This document shows positions 43,095 through 52,204 of a stretch of 64,000 bases of DNA, piece after piece (the first letter of the stretch is position 1; each line of letters opens with the position of its first letter). The stretch comes from Anaerostipes sp. (GTDB lineage Bacteria > Bacillota > Clostridia > Lachnospirales > Lachnospiraceae). Below the pieces are notes generated by a model. The model did no database searches, had not been told where the DNA came from, and was given only the letters and a program-made list of their open reading frames with translations. The stretch covers positions 1-64,000 of the forward strand of contig NZ_JAGZSD010000012.1 of assembly GCF_018381315.1 (NCBI RefSeq), read 5' to 3'. The position numbers and the translations under genes were made by a program.

Positions 43095-43967
43095 TTATTT
43101 ACCGCAGATGTATTCTGCAAATTTCTTCATTGCCTCAGTCTGTGATGTCCCTTCAAGTTTTGCAAGTACCACGGATATAGTCTGGGGCGGATCTAACGGA
43201 AGGATCTTCACCTGATCTGCATGAAAAATCCGAAAGTTGCTTTTCGCAAGAAGGCTCAATCCTTCACCCACAGCTACTCCGCTGATAATAGATTCCACAC
43301 GTCCCGTCCGTATAATTTCAGGTGTAATTCCCGCTTCCTTTAACAGCTGGATGCAAAGCTCATATACCGAGGTGTATGGATTCATTAAAATGAATTTTTC
43401 CTCAGTCAGATCGGTGAGTTTTATAGAGGAACGGCCGGATAATCTGTGGTTCCTTGGAAGCACAACTGTCAGCTCATCTTCCGCCAGCGGGTAAGAAACA
43501 CATCCAAGCTTTGAAAACAGGTTATGGCGTGCAATGATGTAATCATACTTTTTTTGGCGCAGCCCTACCAAGAGTTCTGCCTCCTCTGCCTCTTCAAAAG
43601 AGAAATCAATCTGCCGGTTTTGTTCTGTAAATGTTTTTAAGCGTGCTGTCAGGTCATATTGGGTTAAGATGGGCAGCGTTCCTATACGAAGCTTCTGTTT
43701 ATGATTCGCCTGATAAGGCCTCAGCTTTGTCAGCATTTCAGAATAATTCTTAGTAAGGCGGCAGGCTTCCTGATAAAATACCTGCCCCGCCTCAGTCAGT
43801 TCCGCCTTTCTTTTGCTCCGGTCAAATAATTTCACATTCAATTCTCTTTCCAGCTTCATGATCTTTTTAGACAGCGTGGATTGGGATAAATTTAAAGTTT
43901 CCGCCGCTTCCAGAAAGGTATCATTTTCTGCCACAGCGATCAAATCACTTAATTGCTCAAAGGTCAT
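43095..43967 (-). CDS. LysR family regulator of the aromatic decarboxylase operon
   Basis: A 290-residue LysR protein. MTFEQLSDLIAVAENDTFLE and AAETLNLSQSTLSKKIMKLE form the winged HTH; the effector domain spans about 90-285. It is divergent from the UbiD-type gene, with 135 bp between start codons that hold a perfect LysR-type palindrome. It very likely senses a phenolic acid and switches the decarboxylase operon on, as in other UbiD/LpdC loci; the effector is inferred, not shown. Confidence 0.92.
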   Translation of the reverse strand: MTFEQLSDLIAVAENDTFLEAAETLNLSQSTLSKKIMKLERELNVKLFDRSKRKAELTEAGQVFYQEACRLTKNYSEMLTKLRPYQANHKQKLRIGTLPILTQYDLTARLKTFTEQNRQIDFSFEEAEEAELLVGLRQKKYDYIIARHNLFSKLGCVSYPLAEDELTVVLPRNHRLSGRSSIKLTDLTEEKFILMNPYTSVYELCIQLLKEAGITPEIIRTGRVESIISGVAVGEGLSLLAKSNFRIFHADQVKILPLDPPQTISVVLAKLEGTSQTEAMKKFAEYICGK

Positions 43968-43982
43968 AGGCGCCTCCTATTC

Positions 43983-43997
43983 ATTCCATTATGGAAT
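43983..43997. promoter_or_regulatory. LysR-type operator candidate
   Basis: ATTCCATTATGGAAT is a perfect 15-bp palindrome containing the T-N11-A LysR box, 15 bp before the LysR start and about 105 bp before the UbiD start. Its placement fits a recognition site for the adjacent regulator. Confidence 0.55.
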
Positions 43998-44102
43998 CAA
44001 TTATACTACAGATCGAATTGATTCACTACCGGCCCCTTGCTAATATAGGTACAAAAGAACCCTGTTTCACAGAAAAATCATAAAATAAAAGGAGTAAGAT
44101 TT

Positions 44103-45587
44103 ATGTCTGATCAAATTACCGATCTTCGGAGCGCTTTAAAACGGTTAAAGGAAATACCGGGCCAGCTTCTGGAGACTCATGTGCCTGTAGAACCCATGGC
44201 CGAGCTTTCCGGCATTTACCGCCATGTGGGATCCGGAGGGACTGTTATGCGCCCGACGAAGGAAGGGCCCGCTATGCTGTTTCACAACATAAAGGGTCAT
44301 CCCGATGCCAAAGCTGCCATAGGGATTCTGGCAAGCAGGGAGCGGGTGGCTGCTCTGCTGGACTGCCCTTCTGAAAAACTTGGATGGAAATTGTACGAAT
44401 GTGCCGAACACCCTGTTGCACCAGTTGTTATAGACGGACAGGGTAAATCCCAGGAAACGGTTCACCTTGCAGACTCCCCGGACTTTGACTTAAGAACTTT
44501 GGTGCCGGCCCCTACTAACACGCCCGTGGATGCCGGCCCTTATATTACTCTGGGTATGTGTTATGCATCCCACCCGGATACCGGCCTCAGCGATGTAACC
44601 ATACACAGGCTCTGCATCCAGGGCAAAGATGAACTTTCCATCTTTTTTACTCCCGGCGCACGGCATATCGGCGCCATGGCTGAGCGTGCAGAGGAATTAG
44701 GGCAGAGACTTCCGATTTCCATCAGTATCGGGGTTGATCCTGCCATTGAGATTGGTTCATGCTTTGAGCCTCCAACCACACCGCTGGGATTTGACGAATT
44801 GTCTATAGCCGGTGCTCTGCGCCAAAGACCGGTTGAACTATGCCGGTGTCTGACTGTCTGCGAGCATGCCATTGCGAACGCAGAGTATGTCATCGAAGGC
44901 GAAGTCATCCCCGGAGTAAGGGTACAGGAAGACAAAAACACCCGTACAGGATATGCCATGCCGGAGTTTCCTGGTTATACCGGTCCGGCCAGCAGCCAGT
45001 GCCGGCTGATCAAAGTTAAAGCTGTAACCCATCGGAAACATCCCATCATGCAGACATGCATCGGCCCCAGTGAAGAACATGTATCCATGGCTGGTATCCC
45101 CACAGAGGCAAGCATCATCGGCATGATTGAAAAAGCCATGCCTGGGCGTCTTAAAAATGTATACTGCTGCTCTTCAGGAGGAGGAAAATATATGGCAGTA
45201 CTTCAATTTCAAAAGAAGGATCCAAGCGATGAAGGCCGCCAGAGACAGGCTGCTCTCCTGGCATTTTCAGCCTTCAGTGAACTGAAGCATATTTTCCTTG
45301 TGGACGAGGATGTAGACTGCTTTGATATGAATGATGTTCTGTGGGCTATGAACACACGGTTCCAGGGGGACTCCGATCTGATTACCATTCCCGGTGTCCG
45401 CTGCCATCCGCTGGATCCTTCCAATGACCCTGATTTTTCAGCAAGCATTCGGGATCACGGTATTGCATGCAAAACCATTTTTGACTGCACAGTTCCTTTT
45501 GCATTAAAAGAGCGGTTCCGCCGTGCACAGTTCCTGGATGTAGATCCCAGTCCGTGGATTTCTGAACCTAAAAAACGGGAGGTATAA
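44103..45587 (+). CDS. UbiD family prenyl-FMN decarboxylase (hydroxyarylic acid type)
   Basis: A 494-residue UbiD enzyme, which uses prenylated FMN to decarboxylate (or carboxylate) aromatic or unsaturated acids reversibly. IFFTPGARHIGAMAERAEE, SISIGVDPAIEIG and FEPPTTPLGFDELSIAGALR are the conserved core, and IANAEYVIEGEVIPGVR and SECMAGIPTEA-like HVSMAGIPTEASIIG follow. With UbiX and an LpdD-type gene behind it and a LysR gene before it, the unit looks like gallate, protocatechuate or 4-hydroxybenzoate decarboxylase (LpdC/EcdC-like). AAGGAG is 8 bp before the ATG. The exact acid cannot be told. Confidence 0.9.
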   Translation: MSDQITDLRSALKRLKEIPGQLLETHVPVEPMAELSGIYRHVGSGGTVMRPTKEGPAMLFHNIKGHPDAKAAIGILASRERVAALLDCPSEKLGWKLYECAEHPVAPVVIDGQGKSQETVHLADSPDFDLRTLVPAPTNTPVDAGPYITLGMCYASHPDTGLSDVTIHRLCIQGKDELSIFFTPGARHIGAMAERAEELGQRLPISISIGVDPAIEIGSCFEPPTTPLGFDELSIAGALRQRPVELCRCLTVCEHAIANAEYVIEGEVIPGVRVQEDKNTRTGYAMPEFPGYTGPASSQCRLIKVKAVTHRKHPIMQTCIGPSEEHVSMAGIPTEASIIGMIEKAMPGRLKNVYCCSSGGGKYMAVLQFQKKDPSDEGRQRQAALLAFSAFSELKHIFLVDEDVDCFDMNDVLWAMNTRFQGDSDLITIPGVRCHPLDPSNDPDFSASIRDHGIACKTIFDCTVPFALKERFRRAQFLDVDPSPWISEPKKREV

Positions 45588-45590
45588 ACT

Positions 45591-46154
45591 ATGGATAAAA
45601 AACGGCTGGCAGTAGGCATCAGCGGAGCATCCGGCATGCCAATCGCTGCAAAACTGCTGCAGACATTAAAAGCGGCTGGAATAGAAACCCACTTAATTTA
45701 TACAGACAGTGCCGCAAAGACATTTTCTATTGAAACCGGCCTGCCCTTGGAAGAATTCTGCAGCCTTGCCCATACAGTCTATGACAACAGAGATATCGGC
45801 GCAGCCCCGGCCAGCGGAAGCTATCCCATGGACGGAATGATCGTAGTCCCATGCAGTATGAAAACTTTAGCGGGGATTTACAGCGGATACAGCGATAATC
45901 TGCTTCTGCGTGCCGCCGATGTTACATTAAAAGAACGCAGAAAACTGGTTCTTGTGACAAGGGAATGTCCTCTCAGCAATATCCACCTGAGAAATATGTA
46001 TGAGGTTTCACAGGCAGGGGCCGTTATCCTGCCGCCTGTGCTGAGCTACTACAATCATCCTCAGTCGGTGGAAGATATGACAAAACACATCACTGGTAAA
46101 ATTTTAGACCAGTTTGGAATAATATACAGTGAATTTCAGCGCTGGGAAGGGTAA
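45591..46154 (+). CDS. UbiX family flavin prenyltransferase
   Basis: A 187-residue flavoprotein that attaches a dimethylallyl group to FMN to make the UbiD cofactor. VGISGASGMPIAAKLLQTLK is the N-terminal FMN loop, MIVVPCSMKTLAGIYSGYSD is the central signature, and LKERRKLVLVTRECPLSN closes the active site. It starts 3 bp after the UbiD stop, so cofactor maker and user are made together. Length is normal. Confidence 0.95.
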   Translation: MDKKRLAVGISGASGMPIAAKLLQTLKAAGIETHLIYTDSAAKTFSIETGLPLEEFCSLAHTVYDNRDIGAAPASGSYPMDGMIVVPCSMKTLAGIYSGYSDNLLLRAADVTLKERRKLVLVTRECPLSNIHLRNMYEVSQAGAVILPPVLSYYNHPQSVEDMTKHITGKILDQFGIIYSEFQRWEG

Positions 46155-46158
46155 GAAA

Positions 46159-46506
46159 ATGACAGACCAGACTATGCTAAAAACAGAACTGTTCGGCTGC
46201 GAAATCTGTGCCCGTATCATCCGCCTGGAAGAAGGAATCCAGGTGAATATCTCCGGAGGAAGCCGCACCCATATTGGCGCAGTCAGCTTTATGGGTTATA
46301 ATGGAATAAATGAAACCATACAGCTTCCCGGCCATAAAGATGCATATATCAGCGGCCATTGGGCTAAAACACTTTGGGACTGCCTGAGAGAACCTGTCTG
46401 CGTACAATGCGGCATCCATTATCCTGATTTAAGCCGTTCAGATATTGAATCCGTAACTGCTTCCTGTGACTGGATGCTGGAAACTCTTCTGGAAAAGCTT
46501 TCATAA
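46159..46506 (+). CDS. lpdD: LpdD-like prenylated-flavin chaperone
   Basis: A 115-residue protein. ELFGCEICARIIRLEEGIQV with ISGGSRTHIGAVSF is the recognisable front, and HWAKTLWDCLREPVCVQCGI with IHYPDLS is the end. The third gene of lpdBCD-type clusters has this size and pattern and is thought to help deliver prenyl-FMN to UbiD-type decarboxylases. The ATG at 46159 is 4 bp after the UbiX stop, with GGGAAGG upstream inside the ubiX end. The family call is from pattern and operon position. Confidence 0.75.
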   Translation: MTDQTMLKTELFGCEICARIIRLEEGIQVNISGGSRTHIGAVSFMGYNGINETIQLPGHKDAYISGHWAKTLWDCLREPVCVQCGIHYPDLSRSDIESVTASCDWMLETLLEKLS

Positions 46507-46545
46507 GCTTTTCAGTATAACAAAAGATAAAAGAAAGGATTTAAA

Positions 46546-47025
46546 ATGAAAAACGAAAACAGCTTTATTGCCTGTTATGACAAACCGTGGATCATAAAAT
46601 CATCTGTCATTATCTTTCTCTGCGTTTGCGCCTCTATTGCATTTATATTGTGGGTTTTAAGAGATAACATACAAATGAGTCTCGTTAAATTTGTGTTCTG
46701 CATAGGAGCCATTTGTTACATGCTTTATCTGGGAATTACAAGAATTGTACAAATAACAAGAAAACATCCCTGTCTTGAGATTGATGAAAAGGGTCTTATC
46801 TATGACTCTGTTCCTCTTCACTGCAGAGAGTATTTTCACTGGGAAGATATACACAGCATGGAATTTTCCAATGAAAGCGGCTGGCGCACTATTAAAGTCA
46901 CCGCATACAGCGCCAAAAAGAAAAAAATAACTTCGTTCACCATTTCTTTAAATCTGCTATATCATCCATCGGAAGTATCAGACACAGTAAAAGCATTTTG
47001 GGACTGTTATGGGAAAGGATATTAG
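46546..47025 (+). CDS. STM3941-like two-helix membrane protein
   Basis: A 159-residue protein. Two hydrophobic helices (about residues 15-40 and 48-65) are followed by a soluble beta domain with PCLEIDEKGLIYDSVPLH and FHWEDIHSMEFSNESGWRTI, the pattern of STM3941-type proteins with a PH-like cytoplasmic part. A clean AAAGGA lies before the ATG. No function is established. It stands alone 40 bp after the decarboxylase operon and may be read through from it. Confidence 0.65.
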   Translation: MKNENSFIACYDKPWIIKSSVIIFLCVCASIAFILWVLRDNIQMSLVKFVFCIGAICYMLYLGITRIVQITRKHPCLEIDEKGLIYDSVPLHCREYFHWEDIHSMEFSNESGWRTIKVTAYSAKKKKITSFTISLNLLYHPSEVSDTVKAFWDCYGKGY

Positions 47026-47180
47026 TCCTTTCCCATGAGCATTTCTAAATTTATTAATTCTCTATCAAAAAATACAACTTGATTTTTAGTCTTGACATCA
47101 AAATACACATCTGGTATATTATAACAAATTATATGCATATAATGGAATTTATTAATATTACAAGAAAAAAAGGTATTAAC

Positions 47181-47549
47181 ATGAAAAGACTTTTGATTAG
47201 TTTATTAGTTACAACTATTTTATTTTCCGCACCATCTTCCACTTTCGCAATGGATAAAAGAGTAAAAGCATCAAAACATTGGGTTTCAGTCAAAGAGATT
47301 ACAGCAGCAGAAGCAAAATCACATAAAAATTGGAAAAAAGGGTACCTTAAAGGAAATGGAAAGGGTTACGTAACAGCAAGTCAAAACATTATGTAACAGT
47401 TAAGTTATGGGCGGATTATTCAACCGGCTGCTGGAAGACTTCTAAAAAATATGGGGGAAGGGTAAAGTAGATAATAGTACAGGCTGGGCTACAAAAAATT
47501 GCTGCCTGTTAAATCTATATTCTTCAAGTGTATATTATGGTTTTCAATA
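47181..47549 (+). pseudogene. Secreted small cationic peptide gene with two frameshifts
   Basis: The ATG at 47181 starts a clear signal peptide (MKRLLISLLVTTILFSAP ending SSTFA) and a lysine-rich mature part (KHWVSVKEITAAEAKSHKNW) that stops at TAA 47394. Coding-like sequence goes on in the second frame as SKHYVTVKLWADYSTGCW, then after an A-run and a G-run in the third frame as KVDNSTGWATKNCCLLNLYS and SSVYYGF, ending at 47549. The full protein would be about 120 residues with Tyr/Gly-rich C-terminus, reminiscent of secreted bacteriocin-type proteins. The shifts fall in or near homopolymers, so mutation, error or slippage are all possible. Confidence 0.5.
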
Positions 47550-48712
47550 AAAATATTAAAAATTATCTGGTCTTTCTATTGATTATGTTTATATTTGTAT
47601 TTGGGTCATCTGTCTATTCCTATGGACTGCTTATAGAAAGAAATAATTCTGTAATTCCACAGAATTATGATCAGGGTGACTGGCTTTTAAGCGATAACTA
47701 TGATCGAAAAGGCCACAGTTATGAGAATTTCTTAAGAGAAAAAAACTCTCTGGAAACACTACAACAAGTATACCAACATCTTCTGAATATTAAAAATATC
47801 GATTATTATGAAATCTCAAATCAAAATTTTATCTATAATAAAAGATTTAATGGTAGTAAGAATTTCATTAATGGTGAGGGAAATCAAAAAGTCAATGGTA
47901 TGTTGATTACACCTTTAAAATCCATACAGGTATCAGAACTCTATGTAAAAAAACAAAATCTAAACCTTAAAGTACATTCTGGAAGTTTTTTTGACCAATC
48001 TGCATACAAAAAAACCTCCAGACAAATTATTCCTGTAGTGGCAGGTGCAAATTATCAACATATTTTTAAATTAAACTCCATTCTTGAAAACTCCTATCTG
48101 GCGACCCAAAATATCCGCTGCAAAATCATAGGGTTTCTTGATAAAAATACAACCGCCAGCATAGATGGAGAAAATATCAATTTAGATAATTATTTAATCA
48201 TGCCCAGTATTAAATTATCCACAGGGGACACTTTAGAATTTAAAAAAATTCTGCTGTCAGACAAATGCGAAGGCTATCTTCACTATAATAACAAAAAAGA
48301 ATATCATGAAATGGCCCGTCAAATAAAAAAAATTGTAAAAGAAACCGGTTATGAATATATCATTCCACCGGAAATAAAATATAATTTATACCATCTGTCC
48401 ATTGCTCAAACATTGTTGATCTTTCTCTTATCCGCTTTGGCTTTAATGCTGGCTGTCAGAAAATTATACAGAGAATCGTTTATCAAACCGGGAAATTATC
48501 TGATGCAGGTCACAATTAAGCATCTGTCCGTTTATTTTGGATGGCTATTTTCTGCTTATTTGATCAGCCAAATAATTCTTCTAGGCCTATATCCGAATCA
48601 CCGGAATATATTTATCCGTACGAGACTGACAACAGTGATATTTTTTCTGTCTGTTGGAAGTTTCTTGACATTGCTGTCTGTGATTCGCTGGAAGAAAGGG
48701 GAAAAAATATGA
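47537..48712 (+). CDS. MacB/FtsX-like membrane protein of a secreted-peptide locus
   Basis: A 391-residue membrane protein. One helix near the start (about 8-28, YLVFLLIMFIFVFGSSVYSY), an extracellular domain of about 250 residues, then three helices (about 292-312, 330-350, 360-380). This one-plus-three layout with a large outer domain is that of ABC permeases of the MacB/FtsX class, but no ATPase gene is near. The ATG at 47537 overlaps the last codons of the peptide gene in another frame, so translation is coupled to it. Asn/Lys-rich codon use differs from the surroundings. Similar membrane proteins accompany bacteriocin-type peptides. Confidence 0.55.
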   Translation: MVFNKNIKNYLVFLLIMFIFVFGSSVYSYGLLIERNNSVIPQNYDQGDWLLSDNYDRKGHSYENFLREKNSLETLQQVYQHLLNIKNIDYYEISNQNFIYNKRFNGSKNFINGEGNQKVNGMLITPLKSIQVSELYVKKQNLNLKVHSGSFFDQSAYKKTSRQIIPVVAGANYQHIFKLNSILENSYLATQNIRCKIIGFLDKNTTASIDGENINLDNYLIMPSIKLSTGDTLEFKKILLSDKCEGYLHYNNKKEYHEMARQIKKIVKETGYEYIIPPEIKYNLYHLSIAQTLLIFLLSALALMLAVRKLYRESFIKPGNYLMQVTIKHLSVYFGWLFSAYLISQIILLGLYPNHRNIFIRTRLTTVIFFLSVGSFLTLLSVIRWKKGEKI

Positions 48713-49557
48713 GAGAGAATTTTTCAAAAGGGGCCATACTTCTTGCTCAGGCACTAACTGCAGGACTTATTATATATGGAATGACTGCTGCAGTTTTAAA
48801 GGTTATGGGAAAAACCAAGTCATTAAAAAACGGAAATTGGGTTCTGCATTGCCTCTTTACTATATATTTGATTTTTATAGGAATTGTCACCGGCATGTTT
48901 TCTTTTGATGCCTGGAGCCTTCATGGTGCCCATAACTACAACTTAATTCCTTTCATTGGTGAAGATCTTTCCTATATCATTCTGAATGTTCTGCTGTTCC
49001 TTCCAATGGGAGTTTTTCTCCCCTTAGTACAGAAGAAAGAAAATCGCAGTCTGAAAAGAACCATACTGTTTGTATTCTCTCTTTCGCTAATCATAGAATG
49101 TGTTCAGTTTTTCTTTGTGGGACGACTGGCAGATATTGATGACCTTATCGCCAATACCTTGGGAGGTGTATTAGGATATGCGCTGTATAAGTCAATCTTC
49201 TGTCTGACAAACCGATATGTCAGCAGCAAAACACCCGGTTTGGGGACATATTCAATCGTCATCAGCATAATTACCTTATTTTTTGGTTTTACCTTTCCTC
49301 CTATGATTTGTTATGGAGACATGATTCTGGCCCGATTTGGAATCCCAATTTGGTCAGGTAATCAAAATGGCATCATCTCACTGGATGGGCTTCACTATAG
49401 TTTATATTTATATCTGACATTCAGTATTTTAGGAATTGTCACAGCCATAAGACATCCCAATGACTTGGGAAGTAAAATAGGAAGATACGTTTCCTGTGCA
49501 TCTATCTTATACTTTACAGTTAAAATCGTTCTAAACCTGATTTATACTTATTTCTGA
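48709..49557 (+). CDS. VanZ family membrane protein
   Basis: A 282-residue protein with about seven helices. HNYNLIPFIGEDLSYIILNV, LLFLPMGVFLPLV, IIECVQFFFVGRLADIDDLI and ANTLGGVLGYALYK are the VanZ signature strings. The ATG overlaps the stop of the preceding gene (ATGA). VanZ itself gives low-level teicoplanin resistance; many relatives are of unknown role. It is the last gene of the peptide locus and may protect the membrane or envelope from the peptide. Confidence 0.88.
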   Translation: MRENFSKGAILLAQALTAGLIIYGMTAAVLKVMGKTKSLKNGNWVLHCLFTIYLIFIGIVTGMFSFDAWSLHGAHNYNLIPFIGEDLSYIILNVLLFLPMGVFLPLVQKKENRSLKRTILFVFSLSLIIECVQFFFVGRLADIDDLIANTLGGVLGYALYKSIFCLTNRYVSSKTPGLGTYSIVISIITLFFGFTFPPMICYGDMILARFGIPIWSGNQNGIISLDGLHYSLYLYLTFSILGIVTAIRHPNDLGSKIGRYVSCASILYFTVKIVLNLIYTYF

Positions 49558-49615
49558 CCGCAGTAAAACATAGAGGAAACTGCACTTCACCTGGCCCTTT
49601 TTTAAACAGTCTCCT

Positions 49616-50596
49616 CTAAAAGTTCATTTCCTTTCCCATGAGCCTTCTATTATCCATCTCTATCAGTTCCTGTGCCGTCTGAACATCCGTAACCAGCCCG
49701 TCCACAATCTTATGCCTGAGAGCCGCATACACACTTGCGGCTTTCTCCGCTCCCTCTGTCACAGCGATCACTTCCGGGATCTGTTTAATCTCGCCAATAT
49801 TCAAAGACATAAGCTGCTGATTCCATTTGCAGTCGATCAATTCCCCGCCCTTATCAAAATAATTATAAGAAATATCTCCGATCAGACGTCTGCTGATGTC
49901 ATCCTTTTCCCGGTTGATTCCGTGGAGATAGGATTCTGTCAGTTCAAAATACTGCGGGGAGCTTCCCAGGCCTACAACCGCCAGATCTGCATTCCGGGCT
50001 TTTTCCATAACACTTTTAATAAAATGCTGTTTCATGAGCATCTCTTTTGCTTCTTTTGAGTCCAGAACAATGGGCGCATGCAGCTGAAGGCTGTTTCCGC
50101 CGCTGTTTTTTGCCATTCTCTCACAAACCACATTGGCCTGGATCTCCCACCGTTCTTCTCCCAGTCCTCCGGACATGGGCACAAATGTCACATGGTCAAA
50201 CGGTACCCCGGATGAAAAGTTCTCCGCAATCTGACGGGTTGTATTACCTGCTGTCATAGCCACATATTTTACAGAGGACAGTTTCCTCGCCAAATATTTG
50301 CCAGCAGCCGCACCCACTGTTTTTACCGGCTTCTCACTGTTTTCCACGCTGACACAAACAGCCTCTTTGATCTGAAACCGCTTTTTTATTTCTTCCTCCA
50401 GTTTTCTGTACGGATGGAATTCCTCATCATGGATAATGATCTCGACAATCCCGATTTTCCTCGCTTTTGAAAGAAGCTTAGATACAAGCGAACGGCTCAT
50501 ATTAAACTTCTTTGCAATTCTCTGCTGGGTCCATTCTTCCTCATAGTAAAGCCGCGTAATTTCCGCAAGCATTCTGACTTCTTCTGCATCTGCCAT
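49616..50596 (-). CDS. SorC/DeoR-type sugar-binding transcriptional regulator
   Basis: A 326-residue SorC-family protein. The N-terminal HTH (AEITRLYYEEEWTQQRIAKK, FNMSRSLVSKLLSKARKIGI) is followed by the sugar-phosphate-binding domain (VAMTAGNTTRQIAENFS, VTFVPMSGGLGEERWEIQAN, DLAVVGLGSSPQYFEL). Start chosen at 50596 with GGGAGG upstream. It is downstream of the sorE-like gene on the same strand and opposite the PTS operon, which it presumably regulates in response to a sugar phosphate. Confidence 0.92.
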   Translation of the reverse strand: MADAEEVRMLAEITRLYYEEEWTQQRIAKKFNMSRSLVSKLLSKARKIGIVEIIIHDEEFHPYRKLEEEIKKRFQIKEAVCVSVENSEKPVKTVGAAAGKYLARKLSSVKYVAMTAGNTTRQIAENFSSGVPFDHVTFVPMSGGLGEERWEIQANVVCERMAKNSGGNSLQLHAPIVLDSKEAKEMLMKQHFIKSVMEKARNADLAVVGLGSSPQYFELTESYLHGINREKDDISRRLIGDISYNYFDKGGELIDCKWNQQLMSLNIGEIKQIPEVIAVTEGAEKAASVYAALRHKIVDGLVTDVQTAQELIEMDNRRLMGKEMNF

Positions 50597-50662
50597 TGGT
50601 CTCCCTCCCACAAAAAAACGTATTCCCTCTTCCTCCCCGATTATAGCAGAACTGAAAGGTAT

Positions 50663-51928
50663 TCAGCCATCACATCCTGCTTCATATGCATCCAATAATA
50701 TCTTTTCTGCCTCTGCATTCCAGCATCCATTATGAGCTTCACAGGATTCCGCCAGCTTTTTAAACAGCGGATTTTTCTTTCCAAGCACTGCAAAATCATC
50801 TATAGCTGTCAGCGGCAAGTCAATCTGGGTATAAATCATTTTCTTCCCGCCCGGGATGTCAGGTACATGAAGAGTCGTCTCAATGGCACTCTCCAATCCT
50901 CCGATGTGGGTCACCATAACCGTTGGGCGGATTCTTTTTTGTTCCATCAGTTTAAGGGCATCGCGGAGGTCCTCATTGGTGCTTCCGGTAAATCCGACCA
51001 GATGAGTGTAGGAGTAGTGCACATTGTACATATTGATCCTTGCAGAAAGCTTTTGCTCCACAGGTCCTGCAAAGAAATTCATACACCCGTCTTTTCCCAG
51101 TACCTGGTCTGCCTGTTCAATCAAAGATTCCACGGGAGCATAAACAAACACATCATCATAGCCTTTGCCATTATTTAATTTTTTCAGTTCTTCCACTAAA
51201 TCTTCACATTCTCCTGCATTCACAAAGATTAATTCCCTGCCGCTTTCCGGTTCAGGGACAAGTATTTTTTCTGCCCTTTCAAGCCTTTCTCCGGACATAT
51301 CGACCGCAATGATTTTGGAAGGGCCGTTTTCCAGCTGAAGGGCATAATCAATACATTCCAGTCCCATAGGGCCGCAGGCTCCGAAGATCACAAGGCTTCC
51401 CCCGGGCTTCACGCCCATGCGGTGTTCATGGTCTTCTTCCGATGTATGGTACATTCTCCGGTACCCGGCAATGATACAGGCTGTCGGCTCAGATAAAGAT
51501 GCCTCAAAGAAGGAATCTCCTTCAAACGGGATCAGGCATCCGTGTCTCATCACTTCCTCCGGAAGTATACAGTAGGTACAGTCTCCTCCATAAGTTTCAT
51601 AATAATATCCGGCTGTTTTTAACTGTCCGTCCTGAGTGACTGTTGGCAGCACAGTAAATTTCTGTCCCTCTTTATATTCCCCTTTCCACTTATCCCCCAC
51701 TTGAATGATAACACCTGACATCTCATGTCCGATGATTGATGGGTGTTCCTGCAGGTCCGGTCTTGCCCTTTTATGGGATGCTCCCTGTTTAGCCAGCTTA
51801 TAGGTAGACATACAGACGCTGTCCGAAATAATCTTCACGAGAATTTCATTCTCTTGCAGCGGCGGCAGTTCAAAGGTATCCAGCCTCAGGTCCCCTTTTC
51901 CGTAAAGTCTGATTGCTTGTGTTTGCAT
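50663..51928 (-). CDS. Zinc-type dehydrogenase, L-sorbose-1-phosphate reductase-like (SorE)
   Basis: A 421-residue medium-chain alcohol dehydrogenase. DSVCMSTYKLAKQG supplies the catalytic cysteine, PSIIGHEMSGVIIQVGDKWK the GHE motif, SLSEPTACIIAGYRRMY the third ligand region, and LVIFGACGPMGLECIDYAL the NAD loop. The long C-terminal extension and the partners (SorC regulator, glucitol-type PTS) fit L-sorbose-1-phosphate reductase or a related polyol-phosphate dehydrogenase. I start at 51928 with GAGGTG 8 bp upstream. Confidence 0.85.
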   Translation of the reverse strand: MQTQAIRLYGKGDLRLDTFELPPLQENEILVKIISDSVCMSTYKLAKQGASHKRARPDLQEHPSIIGHEMSGVIIQVGDKWKGEYKEGQKFTVLPTVTQDGQLKTAGYYYETYGGDCTYCILPEEVMRHGCLIPFEGDSFFEASLSEPTACIIAGYRRMYHTSEEDHEHRMGVKPGGSLVIFGACGPMGLECIDYALQLENGPSKIIAVDMSGERLERAEKILVPEPESGRELIFVNAGECEDLVEELKKLNNGKGYDDVFVYAPVESLIEQADQVLGKDGCMNFFAGPVEQKLSARINMYNVHYSYTHLVGFTGSTNEDLRDALKLMEQKRIRPTVMVTHIGGLESAIETTLHVPDIPGGKKMIYTQIDLPLTAIDDFAVLGKKNPLFKKLAESCEAHNGCWNAEAEKILLDAYEAGCDG

Positions 51929-52105
51929 AGTCTGCACCTCTTTCTTATAATTCAGGGTTTTCTTGAAATTCATCCCCATCATAATTTCCTTTCTGAACCT
52001 CCGTCAATCAAAAGTGAAGACTTGGAACAAATGTTACGGAACCCTCCGGATTTTTGTATTTATTTTTGTACAATCGTAAATTATGTTCCAAAACATTCAG
52101 AAGAA

Positions 52106-52160
52106 TTGACTTCACTTTGAGTGCGGGCTAGTATCAACACATGTTAAGTGTTCACGTGAA
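52106..52160 (+). promoter_or_regulatory. Promoter and candidate operator of the glucitol-type PTS operon
   Basis: TTGACT at 52106-52111 and TAGTAT at 52129-52134 with a 17-bp spacer form a good sigma-A promoter about 70 bp before gutM. TTCACGTGAA at 52151-52160, just downstream, is a perfect palindrome, with AACAC/GTGTT arms at 52136-52152 overlapping it; either could be the SorC operator. Confidence 0.6.
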
Positions 52161-52204
52161 ACTGCTTGTCAACCTATTCATATCAAGGAGGTGCTAACCG
52201 CTTT

